From assembly GCA_036877525.1 (NCBI GenBank), contig JAZGTH010000062.1:7372501-7436500 (forward strand): a stretch of 64,000 nucleotides of DNA, read 5' to 3'. The notes beneath the pieces are model-generated. The model did not search any database and was not told the origin of the DNA. It was given only the letters and a program-made list of their open reading frames with translations. A program made the translations under genes and the position numbers. This document shows positions 36,801 to 48,800 of this stretch, piece after piece (the stretch's first letter is position 1; every line of letters starts with the position of its first letter). Source of the DNA: Chromobotia macracanthus (taxonomy: Eukaryota > Chordata > Actinopteri > Cypriniformes > Botiidae).

Positions 36801-39800
36801 AGCATCATGTTCACATCATTATAATATTGTAATGTGGTTTATCTTTAGATTTTCACTGTCTGCCTTCTTTGATTTCAGATGCTACCTGTTGGATGGTATC
36901 TCAAAAGGAGCGTGGTTGAACCGTTCCAGTATTATTTACGCAGGGAATGACAAGTGGTCAGGGGACCCTCGTGTGTCCATCGTATCAAATGTGGGAGATA
37001 AACATGAATACAGCTTACAGATACAGAAAGTGGATGTAACGGACGAGGGTTTGTACACCTGCTCGATACAGAGTGAGCGTAATCCACGGCCAAAACTCAT
37101 TCAGTTAATTGTTAAAGGTAAGTGCTTTCACTACTAATGCTTTACGTTTACAATGGTCATTGTTGTAGTTGACATGTTTGATACAGAAAGAGAAGACAAT
37201 TGTTAAAATAAGCAAACAAGAGTTTGATTGTAGACGCTTTAAAATATTTTTAGTTTTATTCTAATTTTTTTCTCTTCATCAATATCAGTTTTTGTTGTTT
37301 TTTACAAAAGCTAAACAGATTAGATTTAGCTCAGCTCCAGCTTTTGTAGTGGTATACCATATACTGGACTAGAGATTCTCCAAGTTAAATGTTGATCAGT
37401 TATACTATTAAGATTTTCACACACCAGCAGCTACTCTGTCTAGAATAAGATATATTTTGTTAAATGTATTGTTTTTGGTTAATACGTCTTCGTGATATGT
37501 AAAAAATAGGCTATATAGGGCTACTACTTCATGCTAATTATTGGGTAAGCATGAACAACATTCCTCTTTGTTGATAATAAACTAGGATCTGCATATGATT
37601 TTATAAAAATGACTATTATTAATGAAATAAAGTCATGTTGATGTACATCCATATTCATGAATCTGAGTTATATAACTTCAAAGACACCAACCACGCTGTC
37701 AACATGGTTGAAATCTGGAGGGTAATTGAACATTGAACATTGACTGTTTGAAGCTTAGGATAGGCTTTTAAATGTATATATTTCTGCAGTCTTCCTGAGA
37801 AGATAACATGAACGTATTACTAATGACTTGGAGTCATGTGCTTATATCATCAAACATTGGCAAAAAACTTTTAAAAAATGTTTTTTATGCAAATGGAGAT
37901 TTCTGCGTTTAAAGGAATTAGCGTTTAAGATTAACGTCTGTTACAAACGTATGTACATTTATGCAAATTAAAATATGTGTAAATTATAGGCTATAGAGAG
38001 CAGTTAAACTATCCAAATGGATAGACTATAAACGTTTGGTGCTATATAACATAGATAATGCCAAGAAGATTAACATAACATAGATTCACATTTTTAATGG
38101 TATGGTTGTTAAGGGGGTTGTTCACCAACAATTTTCCATTGTTTACTCACCCTTGTGTCATTCCAAACCTATATGACTTATTTCTTCTGTGGAACACAAA
38201 AGATTTTGAGCAATGTCTTAATGGTTTTGTGTACACACAATGGGAATCAATGAGTATCACTGTTGTTTGGTTACCAATGTACTTCAAAATATCCTTTTTG
38301 TGTTCCTCAGAAGCAAAGTATACACATTTACATTTGTCTATGAAACTAAACTACAATAATCGTTTTAAGATAATGAGAAACATAAATAATATACAGGCTC
38401 ATGGTAGCTGGACCACATAAATATCCCCAACAGTAAATAATTGTTTTAATGGGTATGTCATTACTCTTTTGAGGTGTTGTGTAGATGTCTGTTTGGTCAC
38501 TGGTGTCATCTCATACCCTGTAGTCACTAGGAGATAATTTCAATAAACAAGCGTTCATCTTTGCTCCAAGACTGTAGCTCTTCAGGCTATGGTGGTCTTA
38601 AATTATGTTTACTATTGCAGCGTGAACTCGCTCTGTATGGTTGATATCACAGTGGGAAGTACTGATTTTCAGCTGTGGTTAAAATGTTCAGATCTGAGCC
38701 CTATTTTAACCATCACAACCCCACTGTTTGTAACTAGGCAGAGAAACATCACAGCGAGAATGCTAATCCTCTTGGAGATAAACTAAGCTAATAAAACCAA
38801 TCATATCTCAATATGTCATTTCATTGTAGCTCATAACCTTTAATCCAGCACAGAGTCACTCCTGAATGCAATTATAATCAGCGTTAAATGTACACCTAGT
38901 TTACTATCATAGCCGAGGGCTGCTGAATGATTATGATGGATCTTTGGTTCTAAATTAAATCCAATGCTTGTATATATCTCTCTGCATGATCTTGGGATAG
39001 CTGATAAGTGCCTGTAAGAGAAATACAAGCATTGTTCTTGTAATGATGACAACTTATAGACAGAGAAGAAGAAAGATGATGTGCTGGCAGCCTTGTATTA
39101 AGAATCGGTCAGTGGCAAACTGAATCTCCTGCTGAATTCAATCAAAAAATGAAATGGCTAGATTTACCATCATAATTGCAAACTCATAGAACAGCAGACT
39201 CTACATAATGCGATTAATTTCTGCTTTATAAAAGCAGAAAAGACTGTACTCGGAGCCTTTTTAAGCTCTGTCTGGGGATCTGGACGTTGTGTGGACAAAA
39301 CCGTTTTGCTAGGTCATTGTTCCCAGGCAACCGGTCAATACTGGGCATCATCAGGGAATGAGCGTGCTTGTTTGTTTCGCAGAGATCGAACGAGAATAGG
39401 CCACACGCATTTCTCTGAGAATAATCACCCATTTTCTCCACTGCTTAAATCTTAGCCTTGTTTGTCAGACAGTAACATTTGTCATAGTCCTTGTTGAGTC
39501 ACTCTTAAATAGAGCAAGATCAGACCACCACATTGTCCTTTAAAGTTGTGTTCAGTTATTTAAATGACAGATTCAGTGTATTACAATTCTATGTGCAGTC
39601 CCTAAATATCCAAGTTGTTATCAATATATTATTACCTATATATCCATCCAGATATTATTAGTTAGCAGTTACTATTTTGTTTATTAAGCCTGTGCTAGAT
39701 TTAAGCCTGGAATTGTGTACTTAAGATGTATGGTATTGCTTTAACCCAACAGTTCTGGAAACAAGAAGTTAATATATAGTAACTTGACATTTTAGACAAA

Positions 39801-42800
39801 ATTTGGCTAATTTGTATATTTTTCCTCTGCCAACTAAAATGGTTTCAGACAAAGCATCTTCACTTGTTTCCAAGCAACACACAGACTGACAGCAGTTTGC
39901 CCTCCCCCTTAATGTGTTCTGTAATCATACTTCTTTTTTACAGTAGCAAATCTATATTGCACAAGCAAGAATTTGTTATGGGCCTGTAGCAGCACTCTTG
40001 AAACGCCTCTTATCCAATCAGAATCAAGGAATGAAACTAATTGTTGTATAAAACACAGCACTCTTGAAACAGCACTTGGCCAATCAAATCAAAGAATCAG
40101 AACTAACTGTTGTATGATTGCATCATGGCAACCAACAATAATAGAAGAAAATGCCTATTATGATGTATTTTTATGTGGATGGAAGCTTTCCACTTACAGT
40201 TGAATCAAAGGTCAATATCAGTTCATTTGTAGGGTGTCTTATTTAATGTTGAACTTTCATTTGAAGTTTCCCAATCCAGCCTGCTGATGCTTCATCAAAT
40301 AACGTTATACTAGTAAGGTTAAACTGTTTTTTTGAACTTCATCCAAAATGTCTTGAAATACTAAGCCATATTTAAGATTCTGTACCAGTCAGTCTGCCCC
40401 TTACAGCAACTCTGAGACTATGATCTATAGAGTTTAAAGCAGATACTTTAATAAGTGCCTTAATCCTTCTGTCTCTGATATTTCTATGTATACTGTAAGC
40501 ACTTAAGAGAAGGTCGGCCTTTCCAGAGGGGAAGTTCATTTTCAGATTTTGATTAAAGATTATGAGGACACATGAATTAAAAAAGAATGATGTGCACAAA
40601 CTAATCATTTATAATAAACACTGCAATATTCCATAAAAAATAAGAACAGTACAATTTGATTTCATGGTGACTTTAAAGGAGTTTTAAAGTTATAAACTAC
40701 AATGGCAACTTTTTAAAACATTCGTAATAGCAAAAACACCAGGAACATTAAGAAAGTAAACAGGGATGATTTTGATGTTATGTTCACTGGCAAGATCAAT
40801 TAATCTAGTAAAGGTTCAATCTGCTACAGTATAATTAACTCTTCAAATGTGCACATTGTACCAGGAGAGGTAATATACAGTTTGGGTAGTGCACATTCTC
40901 TCCGGCATTAGCAGCTGAAGGAATCCCATTGGGTTAGGCATTCTGTCAGGTTTTGTTGTTTGTTGTTTGTTTATGACACCTAATTAGGGATCTAAGTTGG
41001 TTGGTTTTTACAGCCTTCAGGGAATTGGGAACCTCTAAGAATGAAAGTGGAATCTGCCAGGGTAACATATTTCCACTTCCATACATGGGTATATTTAAAA
41101 TATATGTGAATATCTGTATCACAATATAGTCTGTGGTTCAAAATACTTCAGAGTACTAAGGGTGCATATGGATGATGCATAAAGACATTTATGTTTAGAC
41201 ATAATGTACCTACCGTACATTACTGTACATGGGCAAGAGTCCAACATCCTAACTGAAATAGATAAGTGTCTGATCTAAAACGCTCTGTCTGGGCAACTAG
41301 ATGGATGATAATAATAATACAGATAATAATAAAATGTGCTTTAGAAATATCTCAACTCTCATGAAGTGTTTGGTAGGTCTGATTCATTTCAATAAATCCA
41401 TTTGGATGGTTCATTGAAACAAACCACTTAAAAAAATCCTTTTAATGCAACTGATTCACAATAATAGTGAAATAGTTGCATTCATCGCTGCTATTTTAAT
41501 GGAATAGTGTAAATTTAAATTGAAAATGCTGTTTAATGCTCTTACACTTATTGAGACCCTCCTGTTATATGATCTGTATGTTATCTGCATAATTATGCTG
41601 CCTACGCTCTGAAACAGAAGTGCACCTGTGACACCTTTAAATGCTGCCTACGTAGGCAGCTCACTAGGTTTTGGAACAGAGCCACAGTGTATGTGGCTTA
41701 TATGTGTTGTTCAGGAAACACAAGAGTTTGGCCTGCTAACGAGTTTCTTGTAATTGGCTGATATGGTTTGGCTGTTATGCTCAAATTTGTCATTGACCCT
41801 CTGCCATCCATTTCATTACAGCTAGTATGAGCTTGAAAAAATTAATGTAATGTCACATATGTTTTTACATACACCGTCCTTCTTAACCACTTCTGGAAAC
41901 AAATGAAATGGTATAATTTGTCTGTATAATTATGTGAGGTTCACGACAGGAGTATGAGACAGAAGGCTGTTTTCACACTCGGTTCAAATGCCTGATTTGA
42001 CCACGGGTTTGATTCCACCCGCTGCCCCCTGCAGTTCTCTTTCAATGCTGTATTATTTGTCTCTGAACTGCGGTACGCTTGTGTCATCAACGTATGAACA
42101 GGCATGACTGTTTACCGATATAACAAGGTAACAGCACTGGAGCTTTCACTTTGTTTATTTCTGTATCTTTAGTTTAATTACCATAATATACACACTGGCA
42201 ATCATTCGTCTGATTTGCGAGAGATGTGAAGAATGAGAGCTGCTTTCCAAAAGCTATTTCAGTGCAGAATAACGCCTATGAGAAATACATTATAGTATAA
42301 TAGGCAATTATACGTCAGTACTTCATTTCCATAAATTAGACCTGATTGCATTCAAACCAATTGTAAACCACATTGATGTTCACACTGAACTGTTTTAAAG
42401 TGGATTTGTTATTGTGCCCCCGAGATCACGAGAAAAGCCTTCACATGAGCCAAACAAACCACATTCTGACATCAGCTGCTCTGGTTTAAACCCTTAAGAA
42501 AATTAACCATCGTTTTACTACAGTTTAAACCAAAAGCCATAGTTACTATAGTTAAACCATGGTAACTACAAAATAACCAAGGTTTTGCTACGGCAACTAT
42601 AGTTTTACAATGGCATTTGTAGTAAATCTGTGGTTATACAAATGGTAATCAATGTACCAAAAAACATGGTTACTACAAATTTACTTTAATAAAACCATGG
42701 TTAATTTTCATAGGGGTAGTGTAAAAGCCCATTGACAGTAACACTGAGCCAGGTCAAGCAATATTTACCCTGATTTTTTAATTAGTAAGCAGTGCTGGTG

Positions 42801-45800
42801 GAAATGTTGACCCAAGCATTGTCCCAGGCTGAGAAATTTAGAATGATCTCTGTGTATGTTTGGCATTGTGTGCCATAGATATTAAAGGTTAATGAAGGCC
42901 TTGGCTGTGCAATAGAGCGTGTCTTTTGTAGCATTGCCTAATCTACCATCTATAGGTCACAGATATATTCAACATTTAAACATTCACTTCATTTACACCG
43001 ATAATATCCACAATATTGTACCATGTAGGAGCATTTGTATGTCAGCCTTATTTTTTCATTCTTTTATTCAGCAGCACTACAAAAATAAGGTGAAGATACT
43101 TCAAAACAAATATTTAAGACTGTATTATTTTTATTGCTTGTTTTCCTCAGCTTTTGCCAGTGCCACTCTGTGTTATGACAGGATTGTACGTTTCCCTCAG
43201 CTTCGTAATTGGAATGTGGGCTGGCAGTAGGTGTGAAGCAATAGGGTCTTGGAATTGGGTGGCAGCAGTCAGCCCTCGAGATCCTGTCAGAATTTATTGA
43301 AATGCAAGCCATGTACTCCACTTTATTTGGAGGAAACCCTGCATTTTAATAGCTGTAAGCGTTTTAGTAATTCAGGGTGGCATCATTAGAGGCTTATTTA
43401 TTCACTCTGGGGCTGAGAAGCAGATAATGCCTCTCCTGTTAGCCATGGCAGCTCCATCTCAGTGTCTCCTGCCGAGCAGAGAAAGGAAAATTAGAGTGGA
43501 ATGGACAAACATGACAATCGTGCAGCTGTTAATGAATTAAACGGAAAACAAAGCATCAGGTTTTCTTAAATAGGGCCTTGGGGAAGGGCTTTAGTGTTGT
43601 CTTGTTTTTCTGTGGTCGTCATTGCCTTACCAATTGAATGGTCTGAGTAGAAATAAACAGGTTTAAAATAACCAAGGCCTAAAGCTTTGAAGTTAATGCT
43701 AGGCAAGGATGTGTACAAGGCAGAGTTTATGAGGAATGCAAGCACCTCCTAAAAAAAAAGTAAAAGAAAACAAAATCAAGTAGTGTTTAAATAAGGATTT
43801 TTTTTAATAACACAGCAACACCAGCAAATAAAGATCAGAAGGAAACATATCCCTTCAGCGCATTGGTTATCTTAAATGTGATGTTGGAAACTACAAATTT
43901 TAAGTAAAAATCACGTGACAGGAGGCAGCATCTCAATCACACAGCACATTGCAGTAATTAGCAGATTACCCTGTAAATATAATTGTTCCCGTCTATCAAC
44001 CAGTGTGTTAAAGAAATATGTTTTTTCTGTATTATTTCATTTATAGTTTAAGCAGTGTAAAAAAAATTGATGAGAATTTGATGTGATTATTTTCAGAAAT
44101 AGTATGTTTATGTAAACATAGAAAAATAGTACAGTATTTATCTATAGTACAGACTTACTTGATGTTACTTTATACCTTTTAACCGAAAGATTTCAGATTT
44201 CAAAGGGACATAATGTTTGAGACTTAATATCCCACAGAACACAGAAAGGGTCTTTGCCTCATCATTTCAAAAGTCACTAGATTAATATTCAATTCATAGT
44301 CAGGCCCAGAAATGAAATAAAATTTGCTTTTATTATAAGCTTATCAGGTTTGGTTGTTGACCTTTATGTCTGTTTATGGTAGCATGTTCAATGGAATGCT
44401 GAAGCGTACCGGCTCTCTCAGCTCCTCACATATATTCTTGACAATACAGTGTTTCATTTATTATATTTGTATATTTGCAGGTGGTAAACACAAGACCAGT
44501 ATTGAAATTCAAAATGCGGGGTTCTCTTTCAATGTACTCAAAGTTCTCTGTACTTACACAATTATGCTGTTACTGCATTGTGTGTCTAAAATCACAATAT
44601 TAAAGACGTCTGTAGAAAATTTGTAGAATATATGGCAAGACATGATAAAACATTTGGCTTAACAAGCTGCAGATCTCGTTTTTGGAGCTGGTACTTTACT
44701 CTTCAACATTGACTAATAGGGTTTTGATCCCGTTGGGGCAGATATGATCAGTAAGCGAATGCAACATTTTCTATTTGTACTATCAGTGATCATGGACATT
44801 TGTCCACAAGTTCAAATAAACGTGGAGTGGAGACTGTGGCAATCAGAGCAGTGCTTTCAAACAGGGTTCACACTGGAATGTTAGAATTTCAATTGAACCA
44901 TTTAGTACCATGAGATCTCTAGAAGCATGAGGTGAGACCTAAACTGAACATCAAGCTGAGTAGGAGTGAATGACGTTGACGTTTCTCTGCGAAGTGCTAA
45001 AAGGTTGAATGTGAAAAGAATAATGTTTTGGTCCTTTGGTGCGAGAAACTCTGTGTCTCTGTGTCGATTGTTTGATAAGCAGTGTTTTGTATTTTGATGT
45101 AGTTCCTATTGAAACTGGAAGTTTGAATGGGACATATCAAAGTGTCTGTCTCTTTTTTTAAATGGCCAATAAGCTACTTGTTGGTGTCAGGTGGTATTGG
45201 GGCATTTATCGTTCTACAGAGCATTCAATTGGACACATCTTTGTAGTGCAGGATGAGTCATCAATCTTTTTGGTCATTTTGGAAACACTTTAAGTTTTAA
45301 ATGCTAAATGTGATTTTTGTTGGCTAGCATATTAAGTATACTAGCATACAGATGGCCTCACAGCTAGCAAACATGAACTAGAAGTCACAAAACTGTAATT
45401 TTTAAGAGTTTTAAAAGCTTTTATGTTGATTCTGTCAGTGTCCCTTTTCTCTAATTGACTTCTTTTCCCAGAAAAGCATTGTTTATTTTATAATATCCGT
45501 CATTTATGATTGTATATTGCGGCTGGTTATGCATGCATGCATGATGTGGGTAGACTGTGTGTCAGGATAACCAAGGATATTAATTGTAATTTACAACAAA
45601 AGAAAAGATAATTACAGCTCAGTTTATTTTCTGGGAAGAAAATCCTTCTCAGAAAGTTTGTATCTGAGCCAACAGATTTAGAAAACTGCATTAAAATAAT
45701 GCACTCAATAATCAAAGCTTGTCTAGTTAAATGCAGTTCACTTCAAACAAAATGGCACAGAGTCAGAGCTGGACTTCAAAAAACTAACAAAGGGAATAGC

Positions 45801-48800
45801 TGATTTTACAGTCTTCTTAGAATTCATTGCCTTTACAAGTAGGAAAGAAAAAAACGGAGGTCGGACATTTATTCTTAAACCTGCAGATGACTGAAAATGA
45901 GGTTTGAAGAGAGAGCAAAGGTCATGTGTGATGACAGGGGTGGTAAAGGCAGATATGCAGTTAGATTTTTGTTGTTGTTTGTAGCAACAGGAAGTGTGAG
46001 CTGTGTCATGCCATGCAATGTCATGCAACAACAGCCATTTGCATGCTGCAGCTCTACCAGGAAAGCACCACCAATTTTAGCAATTCCAGTTTAGCATCAA
46101 AATCTTAATTAACACACATCTCAGTTTAGCAATTAAGACAGTTAGATAAAATGGCCTCAAGGCTAGGTTAATGCTGGCAAATGTTTATGTTTGGGTTAAA
46201 TATTTCATGAACCACGTATCATATAGGCAGTTTCCACAATCTTTGCCTCATGGATCACACATAAAAACTTGAGCTGAAAGGTTCTCTGGGGTCCCATTGT
46301 CAATAATTGTCACAAACACAAACTTCGAATTCAGAATGTGTCCACAGGCCAATTAAATATATTGAGCATGGTCTAATTTACTTAAATCTAATTTACTCGC
46401 TATCTAGCTTTCAGCAAACATCAGGCAAGGTTAAAACTGGCTGGCTGTCCTAAAACCTGGCCCTATGTAAAGGCTAAGCTTGAAAAAGTATGTAAACTTT
46501 AATCCGGTCTGGTCAAAAGGTAGCTGAATCCAGGATTTTGGCATTGAATTTACATTAAATTTAAAGGTATGTGAATCTGACTTTTTGTTTTGTTTCACAG
46601 TTCCTCCAAAAATCTATGACATTTCATCAGACATTACGGTAAATGAAGGCAGCAATGTTTTGCTCATCTGTGCAGCCAGTGGGAAACCAGAGCCCAAAAT
46701 CTCTTGGAGACACATCACACCATCAGGTGGGTTCATATGTATTAAAATATATGTCAAAAAGTTGTGATGGTTATATAATGAATCAGACATTCAAGTTACA
46801 GTTTTATGGAAACAACCTATTATAATGTGGTATGTTACATGTAAAACATAAGAAAATGTTACCATTTATATATATATATGTACCCATTTTGTTTTGTGTG
46901 GTCTATAATAACATTGTAAAGAATCATAATAAATCAGGTATATGAAATAGCTTTTAATTAACACTTATCATTTTAATTTTAAAACAGGCTTCCATTTTTA
47001 CCTTTTGCATTAAGTTCACTCCGTGGCAGAAAACATAAATGACATGCGAGGATACTTCACGCTTATCCTTACCTTTCAGTTCATATGCAGCTGTTAACTC
47101 TAAATTTTGGCACATTTTCAAATCGGATTGAAAATTCAGTGCACTACAATATTTTTGAGTGCTTGTGAGTTTTTATTGAAGACAGCTGCACTTATCTTTG
47201 GGCTGCCATATTTATTTCATTCTCCTATGTATTTCTGCAGTGTAATTGCTTTTTGAGATTCTGCTCAAACAGCTTTGGTGAGTCATAAAACCACAACCAA
47301 ATACTTAAGACTCATTAAATTATAAAAACACTTTAACTAAACATGTTTCCTTCAAGTAACAAAAACGATCAATGTTTTTTGAAAGTTCTAGGAATGTTAA
47401 AAATGTCCAGTTATTTAGACATTGCATTAACGTTTATTGATTGCGTAATTGCTAACAAATTAAGAACAAGTTTTTTGATATATGTGATATATAACATTTT
47501 AGGAAATGTTCTGCTAACCTTACATAACAGGATAACTTTGTTTGATAACCTTGAGAGAAGTTTTGGAGAATGTTAGCCAGTGTTCTGAGAATGTCTTCTG
47601 TTAGCTGGGATACTACATATAATGGGAAGTTTTGAGGGTATAGGGCAGCCTCACGCTCCCTGTACAGTCTAGCCCAGCATGCTTGATCAAACATGCTTTC
47701 ATAAGCTTTTTCCATTGTGATTTAAGGCCTTGGGTCATACAGAACTCTGACCTTTCGAAGGACTGACTAGCACACTTCAGATTTTATTTTTTCTCATAAG
47801 GCTACACTGAAGCATTCATTGTCCTTTGTCAATCTATTGTTCAAGTCTCTAGTTCCCAAAATTCTGTTTTGTTGTTTCCTGAACAATAGCTTCTATACTC
47901 CACACAGACTGTCTGTCTAAACATCGGCAAGCACTTTCAGTACAATGACCAGCCGTTAAAAGCACTTAGACATTTTCAGCAATTGTTTTGTGTCACTTTT
48001 GGACAATAAGGAGGCTGTCTGGGTAAAGGTGAGATACCTGGTATTGGAAAATGGAGTAGGTTCGGGTATGTGTGTTTGGATTGAATGATGGTTGATGCTT
48101 CATTGCCTGACAACTCAATGAATGCCTCGGGGAAGTCTCTCATAATGCGACATTTGGACTGCGAGATGTTGAGAACTCATCCCATAATGTATTCTTCACT
48201 GGCCCTCATCATATCAGCACTGAGCAGACTTGAAGGAAATGTACTTTGTGCTCTTCATACAATGTGGGAAAGTGCTTACAGTGGCTGCACTTAACACAGA
48301 GTCCATGTGGAATTATAGATTAACCTTCCTATGATTTGCCTAATTTGGTTGAGTGACATTTCCCAGAGGCTACGACCAGTCTCACTCAACCTTTTCAAAG
48401 AACTCCCAACATACGCACTTATGTTCATTTTAGGAATCCTTTTTAGTTTATGGAACAATAAGGAGCGAGTTCACATTTGAATACGTTTTTGGTGTGAATT
48501 CAGTGTCCCCAAAGCCTCATTCCCCTGTACATTATGTTCTGTCTCAGGCTAGTAACAATCAAGTCTGATGTTGTTTGATATAAAAAGGTTTCCAATCTTT
48601 ATTAAATGTCACTAAAATCAGGTAATTCCTCTTTTAGCTTAAAATAAATTTTTAGTGTAGAATAAGTGATGGTTCATTGAAAAGTCTGTTAGGGAAAAGA
48701 AAATAAATCACTGAGCTAAGGGAGATATAGAGCGAGTTAATCACTGATAAAAACCCCTCTGGTTCTTAGTTGGAGAAAGAAATATGGTAGGTTGCAGCTA

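Larger units (their letters stand above)
21991..36878 (+). other. negr1 intron 1 (about 14.9 kb)
   Basis: It runs from GTAGGA to the acceptor GATTTCAG. It holds two palindromic-family copies (25.3, 26.8 kb), a SINE (27.7 kb), an AT/GT-rich dinucleotide patch (23.8 kb) and fragments of common fish DNA repeats at 30.4 and 33.35 kb. Around 34.45-34.8 kb it has repeated 'gtatgcatac' and 'gcatactat' wording typical of another cyprinid element. No internal gene, tRNA or microRNA hairpin was recognised. Confidence 0.85.
37118..46600 (+). other. negr1 intron 2 (about 9.5 kb)
   Basis: It runs from GTAAGT to the acceptor GTTTCACAG. It contains a cyprinid DNA repeat (38.1 kb), a 66-bp tandem duplication (40.0 kb), an 18-bp palindrome (41.64 kb) and a CCATGG-type inverted-repeat MITE (42.5 kb). 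A complex low-repeat block at 43.37-43.60 kb could be conserved non-coding sequence. No gene is seen. Confidence 0.85.

Noticed and set aside
36440..36802. 120-codon plus-strand frame just before negr1 exon 2
   Set aside because: It has no recognisable domain, no splice context and AT-rich intronic composition. The IgLON family has no exon here.
45897..46094. Frame near a 'tgtcatgccatgcaatgtcatgc' run
   Set aside because: It is a small low-complexity patch of CATGC units and not a coding signal.
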